64,000 nt of DNA from Caulobacter sp. NIBR2454 (GTDB lineage Bacteria > Pseudomonadota > Alphaproteobacteria > Caulobacterales > Caulobacteraceae): contig NZ_CP114871.1 in assembly GCF_027474405.1 (NCBI RefSeq), positions 124,001 to 188,000 of the forward strand. The letters are read 5' to 3'. Below the pieces are notes generated by a model. That model was not told the DNA's origin. It saw only the letters and a list, made by a program, of their open reading frames with translations, and did not search any database. Shown in pieces: positions 33,252 to 43,726 of this stretch. Positions within the stretch are counted from its first letter, which is position 1, and each line of letters opens with the position of its first letter. The translations under genes were made by a program, and so were the position numbers.

Positions 33252-33668
33252 CTACTGAGGCGGCGTGTAGGGGACCGAGCCCGACACCGAGCGCGAACGC
33301 CCTTCCGAGCCGGTGACCGTGCGCTGGTAGCTGGCCGTGCCGTCGCCATTGTCGTGAACAGAGGCGCTTCGGTTGATGCTGCGGCCGCTGTTGAAGACGG
33401 TCTGGCTGGAGCCGCTGTAGGACCCCTCGCCATAGGCGGCGCTACGGTTGCGGTTCAGGCCGTAGCCGCCGTTGGTCTGGATCGAACGGTTGGCGGTGAA
33501 GCTGCTCGACGTGCGGTGGGCGTTGCGGGACGCCACATAGCCGCGACCGTCGGCCCCCTGAACCTGGACGTAACGGTTGCGGGGGGCGGCTTCGGCGGCG
33601 CTGACCAGCAGGGTCGCGGTCATGGCCGCGAGGCCGAGGGCGGCGGTGAAGGTGCGGATCGGGGGCAT
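33252..33668 (-). CDS. Small secreted Ser/Asn/Gly-rich protein
   Basis: 138 aa from ATG 33668 (GAGGAG upstream); the longer start at 33710 has no SD. Signal peptide (TLLVSAAEA), then a low-complexity region rich in Ser, Arg, Asn, Gly and Tyr (SYSGSSQTVFNSGRSINRSA) that suggests an extracytoplasmic, flexible or beta-repeat protein. No family recognised. It lies on the minus strand with the Trp/Pro-rich gene. Confidence 0.72.
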   Translation of the reverse strand: MPPIRTFTAALGLAAMTATLLVSAAEAAPRNRYVQVQGADGRGYVASRNAHRTSSSFTANRSIQTNGGYGLNRNRSAAYGEGSYSGSSQTVFNSGRSINRSASVHDNGDGTASYQRTVTGSEGRSRSVSGSVPYTPPQ

Positions 33669-33776
33669 GGTGTTCTCCTCAAGGGCGGGGGGCGCCGATG
33701 AGGAGACCATGACGGGGCGGCGTAAGACCGTGGTCTCCGTCGCGCGACAAAGGGTGACGAACTGTAACGCCGGCCG

Positions 33777-35729
<1,953 letters not shown>

Positions 35730-35833
35730 GGGTCTACTCCCGTCTTTTCGTTGCGGGGAACTATGCGGACCGCGAAGGCGCGCGCAAGCAGACCAATCGA
35801 CTATCTGTCGCGGAAGTCTTATACGCCGCGCCT

Positions 35834-37495
35834 ATGTACAAAGGTCTCTCCCACACCGCCCAGGCCGCCAAGGCGTGGCCGTTCGAACAGGCCCGCGCCC
35901 TGCTGGCCCGTGTCCTGCGCATCCGTCTTTCCGACGCCGAGCGCGATCTCGCCGCGACCCTGATCAACGCGGGGAAAACGGACGAGGCGGTGAAGACCCT
36001 GCCGGCGCTGATGCGTTCGGTGATCTTCGAAACTGGCTATGGCCCCTCGGGCCTGCCGCACCTGGGCACTTTTGGCGAGGTGGCGCGCACAACCATGGTG
36101 CGGGCCGCCTTCCGCGCTCTGACCGACGACGCCATCCCCACGCGCCTGATCTCGTTCAGCGACGACATGGATGGTCTGCGCAAGGTTCCCGAGAACATCG
36201 AGAACAAGGCGGTGCTGGAGGAAGACCTCGGCAAGCCGCTGACCGTGGTGCGCGATCCGTTCGGCACGCATGACAGTTTTGGCGCGCACAACAACGCCCG
36301 CCTGCAGGCCTTCCTCGACGGTTTCGGGTTCGAGTACGAATTCGTCTCGGCCACCGACTGCTACAAGGGTGGCCGGTTTGACGAGACCCTGCTGGTGGCC
36401 CTGGAGCGTTTCGACGCCATCCAGAAGGTGATGCTGCCGACCCTGGGCGAAGAGCGCCGCGCCACCTATTCGCCCTTCCTGCCGGTCAGCCCGACCACGG
36501 GCCGGGTGCTGCAGGTCCCGACCCTGGAGCGAAACGTGTCCAAGGGGACGATCGTCTTCCAGGACGAGAACGGCGAAAAGACCGAGGTCCCGGTCACCGG
36601 CGGTCACGTGAAGATGCAGTGGAAGCCCGACTGGGCCATGCGCTGGACGGCCCTGGGTGTCGACTACGAGATGGCGGGCAAGGACCTGATCGACAGCGTC
36701 AAGGTCAGCTCCCAGATCTGCCGCATCCTGGGCGGCACGCCGCCGGAAGGGTTCAACTACGAGCTCTTCCTGGACGAGAACAACCAGAAGATCTCCAAGT
36801 CCAAGGGCAACGGCCTGTCGATGGAGGACTGGCTGCGCTACGGCGCGCCCGAGAGCCTGTCCTACTACATGTTCCAGTCGCCGAAGTCGGCCAAGAAGCT
36901 GTATTTCGACGTCATTCCCAAGGCTACCGACGAGTACCTACAGCAGCTGGACGCCTATCCGCGCCAGGACGAGAACCAGAAGCTGGGCAATCCGGTATGG
37001 CACGTCCACTCGGGCCGCCCGCCGCAATACGGCTCGCCGGTCAGCTTCTCATTGCTGCTGAACCTGGTGTCGGCGGCTGACGCCTCGACCAAGGATATCC
37101 TGTGGGGCTTCCTGAGCCGCTACATCCCGGGGGCGGACGCTCAGAACCAGCCGCTGCTGGATCGCCTGGCCGAGTATGCGATCAACTACTACGAGGACTT
37201 CGTGAAGCCGAACAAGGCGTTCCGGGCTCCGACCGAGCAGGAGCGCACGGCCATGCTGGACCTGCTGGCGCGCTTCAAGGCCCTGCCGGAAGGCTGCCAG
37301 GACGCCGAGGTCATCCAGAATGAAGTCTATGCCGCGGGCAAGGATGGCGGGTTCGAACCGCTACGCGCCTGGTTCCAAGGTCTTTATGAAGTTCTGCTCG
37401 GCCAGAGCCAGGGGCCGCGTTTCGGCTCGTTCGCCGCGATCTTTGGTCTGGATCGCACCATTAAGCTGTTGGAAAGCAAAATTCTTGCCAGCTAA
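35834..37495 (+). CDS. lysK: Class I lysyl-tRNA synthetase
   Basis: 553 aa. Class I signatures: HIGH-like [11 protein letters not shown] and KMSKS-like KISKSKGNG. Most bacteria use the unrelated class II enzyme; archaea and many Alphaproteobacteria use this class I form. It charges tRNA-Lys. ATG 35834, divergent from acsA with about 100 nt between. Confidence 0.97.
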   Translation: MYKGLSHTAQAAKAWPFEQARALLARVLRIRLSDAERDLAATLINAGKTDEAVKTLPALMRSVIFETGYGPSGLPHLGTFGEVARTTMVRAAFRALTDDAIPTRLISFSDDMDGLRKVPENIENKAVLEEDLGKPLTVVRDPFGTHDSFGAHNNARLQAFLDGFGFEYEFVSATDCYKGGRFDETLLVALERFDAIQKVMLPTLGEERRATYSPFLPVSPTTGRVLQVPTLERNVSKGTIVFQDENGEKTEVPVTGGHVKMQWKPDWAMRWTALGVDYEMAGKDLIDSVKVSSQICRILGGTPPEGFNYELFLDENNQKISKSKGNGLSMEDWLRYGAPESLSYYMFQSPKSAKKLYFDVIPKATDEYLQQLDAYPRQDENQKLGNPVWHVHSGRPPQYGSPVSFSLLLNLVSAADASTKDILWGFLSRYIPGADAQNQPLLDRLAEYAINYYEDFVKPNKAFRAPTEQERTAMLDLLARFKALPEGCQDAEVIQNEVYAAGKDGGFEPLRAWFQGLYEVLLGQSQGPRFGSFAAIFGLDRTIKLLESKILAS

Positions 37496-37551
37496 TGCGT
37501 AGTTAATGTGAATTAATGCCGACACTTTTGTGATTACGGGCATGTAATTCT

Positions 37552-37585
37552 ATTAAATGGGCGTAATGACGGCAAATTAACATGA
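37552..37585 (+). promoter_or_regulatory. Conserved 34-nt upstream element of the first UrcA gene
   Basis: Starts ATTAAAT and contains GTAATGACG and TTAACATGA. 27 of 34 positions match the element at 38140-38173. It lies 78 nt before the UrcA ATG, in AT-rich DNA. It is probably a shared promoter or operator; which factor uses it is unknown. Confidence 0.55.
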
Positions 37586-37663
37586 CCTTTCCCCGGGGTG
37601 CGAGGTATCTCTTCCTCACGTTCAACGGCGGCCGCGAATGGTCGCCCTCAAGGGGAATAGATC

Positions 37664-37933
37664 ATGTTCAAGACCGTTTTCGCCGCCGCCGCCCTCACCG
37701 TCGCCCTGGCCGGCGCCGCCCAAGCCCAAGTGTCCGTGAAGGTCTCTGACCTGGACCTGTCCAAGGCCGCTGGCGCCGCCCAGCTGGAACAGCGCATCGC
37801 CCGCGCCGGCCGCGCCGTCTGCAACACCGAAAAGGCCGCCTGGTCGCGCGCTCCGGAATGCCGCGCCGCCGTCCGCGCCGAAGTCCAGGCTCAACTGGCT
37901 TCGAACGGTTCGGTCCAGCTGGCCTCGCGCTAA
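37664..37933 (+). CDS. UrcA-family secreted protein
   Basis: 89 aa, ATG 37664 with AGGGG upstream. Signal peptide (VALAGAAQA), then the UrcA core VKVSDLDLSKAAGAAQLEQRI, ARAGRAVCNTE and PECRAAVRAEV, with two Cys likely forming a disulfide. UrcA proteins are common in Caulobacterales and Sphingomonadales; function unknown. Paralogue of the gene at 38263. Terminator at 37986-38027. Confidence 0.92.
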   Translation: MFKTVFAAAALTVALAGAAQAQVSVKVSDLDLSKAAGAAQLEQRIARAGRAVCNTEKAAWSRAPECRAAVRAEVQAQLASNGSVQLASR

Positions 37934-37985
37934 GCACAGAACCACCCTCCCGAAATCCCCCCAACCTCCTTTCGGGAGGATCAGG

Positions 37986-38027
37986 AGCGGGCCGCCTTCC
38001 TCCCAGGCGGCCCGCTTTTTCTTTTTC
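37986..38027 (+). terminator. Strong Rho-independent terminator
   Basis: 12-bp perfect GC-rich stem (37986-37997 with 38005-38016), 7-nt loop and a long T-rich tract (38016-38026). Confidence 0.92.
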
Positions 38028-38139
38028 GGAGCACGCCGACCCGACACTTTTCGGTCACGATCAGCAACTTTTGCTATCCATAGCAATGTTTGAGTGAATA
38101 TTGCGACCAATTACACAATTATTGCTTTGAATTGTCTTG

Positions 38140-38173
38140 ATTAAATCAGTGTAATGACGCCGAGTTAAGATGA
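38140..38173 (+). promoter_or_regulatory. Conserved 34-nt upstream element of the second UrcA gene
   Basis: Starts ATTAAAT with GTAATGACG at its core. It aligns without gaps to 37552-37585 (27 of 34 identical) and lies 89 nt before the second UrcA ATG. Confidence 0.55.
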
Positions 38174-38262
38174 AGTCTGCATAGCTCGACAGTATTCATA
38201 TCCCCGGTTCAACGACGGCCCAGCCCCCGCTTCCCGCCGTCCCAAACACCGGAGAGTTGGAA

Positions 38263-38541
38263 ATGCTCAAGACCGTTTTCGCCGCCGCCGCGTTCAGCAC
38301 CTTCATCGTCGCCGCCGGCGTCAGCCAAGCCGAAGTCGCCGTCAAGTTCAGCGACCTGGACCTTTCCAAGGCCTCGGGCGCGGCCAAGCTGGAGCAGCGC
38401 ATCTCCCGCGCCAGCCGCGCCATGTGCGCCGTCGATCGCGGCGCCTGGGCTCAACAGGCCGAATGCCGCGCCGCCGTGCGTGAAGAATTCCAGACCAAGC
38501 TGGCGGCCATCAAGCCCGCTTCACAGCTGGCCTCGCGCTGA
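38263..38541 (+). CDS. UrcA-family secreted protein (paralogue)
   Basis: 92 aa from ATG 38263 (GGAG upstream); a TTG two codons earlier is not needed. Signal peptide, then the UrcA core VKFSDLDLSKASGAAKLEQRI, SRAMCAVDRG and AECRAAVREEF. Both Cys are conserved with the paralogue. Each gene keeps its own upstream element and its own terminator, so they are separate but similarly regulated units. Confidence 0.92.
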   Translation: MLKTVFAAAAFSTFIVAAGVSQAEVAVKFSDLDLSKASGAAKLEQRISRASRAMCAVDRGAWAQQAECRAAVREEFQTKLAAIKPASQLASR

Positions 38542-38566
38542 TCCACATCGACAAGTCGATCTGATG

Positions 38567-38592
38567 GGCCGCTCCTCACGGGGCGGCCTTTT
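38567..38592 (+). terminator. Rho-independent terminator
   Basis: 9-bp stem with one G-T pair (38567-38575 with 38580-38588), 4-nt loop, TTTT. It ends the second UrcA gene. Confidence 0.85.
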
Positions 38593-38601
38593 CGTTTGTG
38601 C

Positions 38602-39243
38602 TTACTGGCTGGCCCAGAGGATGCGGGCGATCCAGGCGATGTCGCGCCGGTCGAGGGTGCGCCCCTCATATTCCGGATTGAGCGAAGCCAGTTCGACCCG
38701 ACTGGCGGTGATGCGCACCAGTTCCTTGGCCATCACCTCGCCCTCGGTGGTCTTGACCACCACGCGATCGCCACGCCGCGCTTCCGTCGCGGGAGAGACG
38801 ACGATGCGGTCGCCGTCGCGATAGACCGGAGACATGGAGTCGCCGGAAATCTCCAGGGCGTAGACGCCATCCTCGGCCACGCCCGGGAAATGCACCTCGT
38901 CCCAACCCTGGCCGACGGGAAAGCCGGCGTCGTCGAAAAAACCCTTCGAGCCGGCCTGGGCGAAGCCGATCAGCGGCACGCCCCGATGGGCGACGGGCCG
39001 GCCGCCTTCCGACAGGGCGGCGAACTCGCTGAGGCTGACGCCCGTAGCGTCCAGGACCTTGGACAGGCTTTCGGTGGAGGGCCAGCGCGGGCGGCTGTCG
39101 GCCTCGCCGGTAAAGCGCTTGGAGCGATTGAAGCTGGTGGGGTCCAGCCCGGCCACCTTGGCCAGGGCTGAAGGCGTCATGTCGAAGCGCGCCGCCAGGG
39201 CGTCTATGGCCGACCAGATCTGCGAGTGGGAGAGGGGCGACAT
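38602..39243 (-). CDS. HTH/S24 (LexA-like) transcriptional regulator
   Basis: 213 aa from ATG 39243 (MSPLSHSQIW). An N-terminal XRE-like helix-turn-helix (about 5-60, SALAKVAGLDPTSFNRSKRF) and a C-terminal S24 serine-protease fold with SGDSMSPVYRDGD (catalytic Ser) and VVVKTTEGEVMAKEL (catalytic Lys region). It resembles chromosomal LexA-like repressors that can self-cleave; whether it responds to DNA damage is unknown. No prophage genes are nearby. Confidence 0.9.
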   Translation of the reverse strand: MSPLSHSQIWSAIDALAARFDMTPSALAKVAGLDPTSFNRSKRFTGEADSRPRWPSTESLSKVLDATGVSLSEFAALSEGGRPVAHRGVPLIGFAQAGSKGFFDDAGFPVGQGWDEVHFPGVAEDGVYALEISGDSMSPVYRDGDRIVVSPATEARRGDRVVVKTTEGEVMAKELVRITASRVELASLNPEYEGRTLDRRDIAWIARILWASQ

Positions 39244-39323
39244 GGCCCGGCGGCCTGAGTCCTTGAAACGCGGTACAAGGAAAATAGGCCGGCCATTTAG
39301 GAATGTAAACCTAGAATAGGCTG

Positions 39324-39719
39324 TCATTCTCTGCGCCGCCAAAGGCTGAACGCCAGGGCGCCCACCGTGCCGAAGCCCGCCAGACCCGTAACTTTCAGGT
39401 AGGGCCCCACCGCCTCGATCGCCCCATAGAAGTAAGCCAGGTGCGCCGCGACGCCGATCGCCTGGAACGCCGCCGCGAAGGCCGGCCAGGTTCGTTGAAA
39501 CTTCCAGGCCAGGGCGATGAGACAGGTGAGCACCGCCAGATCGACCAGCAGGGTGGCGCGCGGCGAGTCCAGCCGATCACCTACGATCTGGATCATCAGG
39601 GTCGTCCCCCAGGCTAGGATGAACAGGGCCGCCGCCGCCCGTTCGGACGAGCCGCCCATGCGCGCGGCGCCGACCGTCGCCCCGGTCAGAAGGGCGAGGA
39701 AGCAAAGCATCTCGATCAT
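39324..39719 (-). CDS. Four-helix membrane protein, unknown
   Basis: 131 aa with four hydrophobic segments (about 3-20, 28-47, 55-75, 84-125 region), Ala/Leu-rich, ending in RRRE. I do not recognise the family. It lies upstream of the S24 regulator and downstream of the gene at 39738 on the same strand, with short gaps, so the three could be co-transcribed. Confidence 0.75.
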   Translation of the reverse strand: MIEMLCFLALLTGATVGAARMGGSSERAAAALFILAWGTTLMIQIVGDRLDSPRATLLVDLAVLTCLIALAWKFQRTWPAFAAAFQAIGVAAHLAYFYGAIEAVGPYLKVTGLAGFGTVGALAFSLWRRRE

Positions 39720-39737
39720 GGGGTCGCGCTTAGACCG

Positions 39738-40115
39738 TCAGTCGACGGCGGCTTCGCGTGGTTTGATTGGCACGCCGAAGGCGGAGACCGGCAGCGACAG
39801 GCGGCGCGCCAGACCGTCCAGGGCCTTATGCGCACCAACGATCTCGCCCCTGGCTCCGGCGAGGTTGGTCAGGGCCTGGCTGACCAGGGTCGGGGCTTGA
39901 GGGCCGCTGTCCGGGGGCATGCCGGCTTCGCGGCTGGCCAGAGCCAGAGCCTCCAGCAACCGGGCCGTCTCGCCAATGGCGATGTCCACGGCCATTTCCG
40001 CGGCGAGAAGGCGCTTGGCCACCTGTGCGGCCATCTTCGGTCGATCCAAGTTCGCCTCCAGAATCAAAGGTTGCGGTGAAGCTTGGCCGCGCGCGTCGCG
40101 GGTTATCAACGGCAT
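39738..40115 (-). CDS. Hypothetical helical protein
   Basis: 125 aa from ATG 40115 (MPLITRDARG); no good SD is visible, and an upstream in-frame GTG is a possible alternative. Mostly helical, with RPKMAAQVAKRLLAAEMAVD and GARGEIVGAHKALDGLARRL; no membrane segment. No family recognised. Divergent from the MerR gene. Confidence 0.7.
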   Translation of the reverse strand: MPLITRDARGQASPQPLILEANLDRPKMAAQVAKRLLAAEMAVDIAIGETARLLEALALASREAGMPPDSGPQAPTLVSQALTNLAGARGEIVGAHKALDGLARRLSLPVSAFGVPIKPREAAVD

Positions 40116-40138
40116 GGAGAACACAGTCGCGAGTCTCG

Positions 40139-40154
40139 TTGACGCTAACGTAAG
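40139..40154. promoter_or_regulatory. Possible MerR/LiuR-type operator
   Basis: TTGACGCTAACGTAAG at 40139-40154 lies between divergent genes, 57 nt before the MerR start. It resembles the imperfect palindromes with ACGTAA half-sites bound by LiuR-type MerR regulators of acyl-CoA metabolism. Weak evidence. Confidence 0.35.
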
Positions 40155-40211
40155 GGGAATGTAGGCTCCGCCTCCACAACAAGGCCGCAAAGGTCGATAT
40201 GGGAGCGCCTG

Positions 40212-40694
40212 ATGCCCGCTGAGCTACGCCGCCCGGAGCGGACATTCACCATTCGCCAGCTTTGCCTGGAGTTCAAAGTCACCCCCCGCGCCCTGCGTTT
40301 TTACGAGGACAAGGGCCTGCTGGCTCCCGCCCGCGACGGGATGAACCGGGTCTATTCCTACAAGGACCGGGCGCGGCTTCAGCTGATCCTGCGCGGCAAG
40401 CGGGTCGGTCTTCCGCTCGCGGAAATTCGCGAAATCCTCGAACTCTACGGCGCCGAGGACGGCCCGGTGATGCAAAGCGCGCATTCCCTCAAGCGGTTTC
40501 GCACCCGGATCGTCGAGATGGAGCAACAGCGCGAGGACCTGGATCAGGCCATCATCGAGCTGAAGGGCGCCTGCGAACGTCTTGAAAAGCAGCTGGCCGA
40601 GGTTCGCCCCGACCTGCTGCCGCGAGCCGAGGATTACGATCAGATGCTACGCGCCCGGCTCGACGGCCACTCCTATCCCATTTCGGCCAAATAA
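40212..40694 (+). CDS. MerR-family regulator of the beta-oxidation operon
   Basis: 160 aa. N-terminal winged HTH with TIRQLCLEFKVTPRALRFYEDKGLL and the MerR helix RLQLILRGKRVGLPLAEIREIL, then a dimerising coiled coil (about 95-140). It lacks the metal-binding Cys of classical MerR and resembles regulators of acyl-CoA degradation (LiuR-like). It sits 33 nt upstream of the acyl-CoA dehydrogenase operon and most likely controls it (inference). Confidence 0.87.
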   Translation: MPAELRRPERTFTIRQLCLEFKVTPRALRFYEDKGLLAPARDGMNRVYSYKDRARLQLILRGKRVGLPLAEIREILELYGAEDGPVMQSAHSLKRFRTRIVEMEQQREDLDQAIIELKGACERLEKQLAEVRPDLLPRAEDYDQMLRARLDGHSYPISAK

Positions 40695-40727
40695 CCCCCT
40701 TACCCAGACTTCCTGTTCGGAGCTCCC

Positions 40728-42518
40728 ATGGCTTACCAACCGCCCGTCCGTGACCACGCCTTCCTGCTGCGCGACGTGCTCAAGATCGACCAGTACGCAG
40801 AGCTGCCGGCCTTCGCCGACGCCGCGATCGATGTGGTGGATCAAATCATCGAGGAAGCCGGCCGCTTCACCGGCGAAGTGCTGGCGCCGCTGAACAGCGT
40901 TGGCGACAAGCAGGGTTGCGTCTGGAATTCCGACTACTCGGTCAAGACGCCGGACGGCTTCAAGGAAGCCTACAAGCAGCTTTGCGAAGGCGGCTGGACG
41001 GCCATCGGCTCCGACCCCGCGTATGGCGGCCAGGGCTTGCCGCACGTGGTGAACCTGTCGTTCTCGGAGATGAGCAGTTCGGCCAATATGGCCTTCTCCA
41101 TGTATCCGGGCCTGGCGCACGGCGCCTATTCGGCCATCCACTACGGCGGTTCGGACGAGCAGAAGGACCTGTACCTGCCCAAGATGGTGTCCGGCGAATG
41201 GACCGGCACCATGAACCTGACCGAGCCGCATTGCGGCACGGACCTGGGCCTGCTGCGCACCAAGGCGGTTCCGCAGGCTGACGGCAGCTATCGCATCACC
41301 GGCCAGAAGATCTGGATCAGCGCCGGCGAGCACGACATGGCCGACAACATCGTCCACTTGGTCCTGGCCCGCATCGAGGGCGCGCCGGCCGGGGTGAAGG
41401 GCATCAGCCTGTTCATCGTGCCGAAGTTCCTGCCCAAGGCGGACGGCTCGGTAGGAGAGCGTAACGAAGGCGCCAAGTGTGTCGGTCTCGAAGAGAAGAT
41501 GGGCATCCACGGCAACGCCACCTGCGTCATGCAGTACGAGGACGCCCAAGGCTGGCTGATCGGCGAAGAGAACAGCGGCCTGAAGCTGATGTTCGTGATG
41601 ATGAACGAGGCCCGCCTCGGCGTTGGCCTCCAGGGCGTCGCCCAGGCCGAGGCGGCCTATCAGGCCGCCGTGTCGTTCGCCAAGGATCGCCTGCAAGGCC
41701 GTTCGCTGACCGGCCCCAAGAATCCGGACGGCCCGGCCGATCCGATCATTGTCCACCCGGACGTGCGCCGCATGCTGCTGGACTCCAAGGCGGTGATCGA
41801 AGGCGGTCGCGCCTTTCTGTTCTGGACCGCCCTGCACGGTGATCTGGCGCATGCTCACCCGGACGAGGCCGTGCGCCAGAAGGCCAACGACTACATGGGC
41901 CTGATGACGCCGGTGCTGAAAGGTTACCTGACGGACAAGGGCTTCAAGATCTGCTCGGACGCCATGCAGGTGCATGGCGGCTCGGGCTTCACCGAGCATT
42001 TCCCGGCCAGCCAGTACCTGCGCGATTGCCGCATCGCCCTGATCTATGAGGGAACCAACGGCATCCAGGCCCTGGATCTGGTGGGCCGAAAGCTGGCGGC
42101 CAATGGCGGTCGCGCGGTGATGAGCTTCTTCGCCGAGGTCGATCAATTCGTGGCCGACAACGGCCAGGATGCGGACCTGAAGCTGTTCATTGACGGGCTG
42201 GCGGAGGCCAAGGCCCAACTTCAGGACGCGACCCTGTGGTTGATGCAGAACGGCCTGCAGAACCCCGACAACGCCGGCGCCGCTTCGACCGACTACATGC
42301 ACCTCTTTGGTCTGGCGGGTCTGGCCTACATGTGGGCGCTGATGGCCAAGGCGGCTAACGCCAAGATCGCCGAGGGCTCCACCGATCCCTTCTATGCGAC
42401 CAAGCTGACGACGGGCCGATATTTCGTCGAACGCCTCTTGCCTGACGCGGCGTCGCATCTGGCGAAGTTGAAGACGGGCTCGGCGACGCTGATGTCGCTG
42501 CCGGCGGAGGCCTTCTGA
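40728..42518 (+). CDS. Acyl-CoA dehydrogenase, long form
   Basis: 596 aa, FAD-dependent. Acyl-CoA dehydrogenase motifs: MNLTEPHCGTDLG, YRITGQKIWIS, and in the C-terminal helical part DAMQVHGGSGFTEHFP and YEGTNGIQALDLVGRKL. It has the extra C-terminal domain typical of the FadE/DmdC-like long group, so chain preference is unclear. First enzyme of the operon after the MerR gene. Confidence 0.93.
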   Translation: MAYQPPVRDHAFLLRDVLKIDQYAELPAFADAAIDVVDQIIEEAGRFTGEVLAPLNSVGDKQGCVWNSDYSVKTPDGFKEAYKQLCEGGWTAIGSDPAYGGQGLPHVVNLSFSEMSSSANMAFSMYPGLAHGAYSAIHYGGSDEQKDLYLPKMVSGEWTGTMNLTEPHCGTDLGLLRTKAVPQADGSYRITGQKIWISAGEHDMADNIVHLVLARIEGAPAGVKGISLFIVPKFLPKADGSVGERNEGAKCVGLEEKMGIHGNATCVMQYEDAQGWLIGEENSGLKLMFVMMNEARLGVGLQGVAQAEAAYQAAVSFAKDRLQGRSLTGPKNPDGPADPIIVHPDVRRMLLDSKAVIEGGRAFLFWTALHGDLAHAHPDEAVRQKANDYMGLMTPVLKGYLTDKGFKICSDAMQVHGGSGFTEHFPASQYLRDCRIALIYEGTNGIQALDLVGRKLAANGGRAVMSFFAEVDQFVADNGQDADLKLFIDGLAEAKAQLQDATLWLMQNGLQNPDNAGAASTDYMHLFGLAGLAYMWALMAKAANAKIAEGSTDPFYATKLTTGRYFVERLLPDAASHLAKLKTGSATLMSLPAEAF

Positions 42519-42520
42519 TC

Positions 42521-43684
42521 ATGGGCGTGTTGCAAGTCGAACGGCCGGCCTCTCTGGCCGAGGAAGACATCGTCATCTTCGAGGACGCGGTCGGTCGGTT
42601 CTTCGACGAGCACGCGCCCGAAAGCACCGTCGCCCGCTGGCGCGATAACGGCGTGGTGGACCGGCAGATGTGGAACAAGGCGGGGGAGGCGGGCCTGCTC
42701 TGCCTTTCCATGCCTGAGGAGTATGGCGGCCCCGGCGGCGACTATCGCCACGAGGCCATCCTTATGGAGCAACTGGGCCTCAAGGGCGTCGACGGCTTCG
42801 GCATCAGCCTGCACAACGCCATCGTCGCGCCCTACATCCTCCACTACGGCACCGAGGAGCAGAAGCAGCGCTGGCTGCCACGCATGGCCACCGGCGAACT
42901 GGTCGGCGCCATCGCCATGACCGAACCGGGCGCCGGCTCGGATCTGCAGGGCGTCAAGACGACGGCCATAAAGGACGGCAACCAGTACGTCATCAACGGC
43001 TCCAAGACTTTCATCACCAACGGCCAGACGGCCAATCTGATCTGCGTGGTGGCCAAGACCGATCCCAGCCAGGGCGCGCGGGGCGTGTCCCTGCTGTTCG
43101 TGGAGACCGACGGGGCCGAGGGCTTCGAGCGCGGCCGCAACCTCGACAAGATCGGCCACGAGGCCCAGGACACCTCGGAGCTGTTCTTCAATGACGTGAA
43201 GATCCCGACCGAGAACCTGCTGGGCGTCGACGAGGGCCAGGGCTTCTTCCAGCTGATGGGTCAGCTGCCGCAGGAGCGGTTGAACATCGCCGTCCAGGGC
43301 ATGGCGACCATCGAGCGGGCGCTGACCGTGACTCTGGACTACGTCAAGAACCGCAAGGCGTTCGGCAAGGCGCTGATCGACTTCCAGAACACCCAGTTCA
43401 AGCTGGCCGAATGCAAGACCGAGGCGACTGTCGCCCGCGTCTTCGTCAATCACTGCATCGAGCAACACCTGGCCGGAAAGCTGGATGCGGCCACCGCCTC
43501 CATGGCCAAGTACTGGATCAGCGATCTGGAGAACAAGATCGTCGACGAGTGCCTGCAACTGTTCGGCGGCTATGGCTACATGAACGAATATCCGATCGCC
43601 CGGATGTACCGCGACAGTCGCGTGCAGCGCATCTACGGCGGCACCAATGAGATCATGAAGCTCCTCATCGCGAGGACGCTGTGA
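42521..43684 (+). CDS. Acyl-CoA dehydrogenase
   Basis: 387 aa, standard length. FAD/substrate motifs AIAMTEPGAGSDLQG and YVINGSKTFITNG, the helical core GFFQLMGQLPQERL, and the C-terminal QLFGGYGYMNEYPIARMYRDSRVQRIYGGTNEIMK region, where the catalytic Glu of the family lies (near GGTNEI or equivalent). It starts 2 nt after the upstream stop. Confidence 0.95.
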   Translation: MGVLQVERPASLAEEDIVIFEDAVGRFFDEHAPESTVARWRDNGVVDRQMWNKAGEAGLLCLSMPEEYGGPGGDYRHEAILMEQLGLKGVDGFGISLHNAIVAPYILHYGTEEQKQRWLPRMATGELVGAIAMTEPGAGSDLQGVKTTAIKDGNQYVINGSKTFITNGQTANLICVVAKTDPSQGARGVSLLFVETDGAEGFERGRNLDKIGHEAQDTSELFFNDVKIPTENLLGVDEGQGFFQLMGQLPQERLNIAVQGMATIERALTVTLDYVKNRKAFGKALIDFQNTQFKLAECKTEATVARVFVNHCIEQHLAGKLDAATASMAKYWISDLENKIVDECLQLFGGYGYMNEYPIARMYRDSRVQRIYGGTNEIMKLLIARTL

Positions 43685-43726
43685 CCCCCAAACACCAAAA
43701 CTAGTTACGCAGAAGGAGCCACCCCC

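Larger units (their letters stand above)
37934..38262. other. Intergenic region between the two UrcA genes
   Basis: Holds the first UrcA gene's terminator (37986-38027), an AT-rich tract around 38080-38175 unlike the surrounding DNA, and the conserved 34-nt element (38140-38173). I see no coding frame here. Confidence 0.7.

Noticed and set aside
38602..39243. Prophage repressor
   Set aside because: The S24/HTH regulator has no integrase, Cro or phage genes around it.
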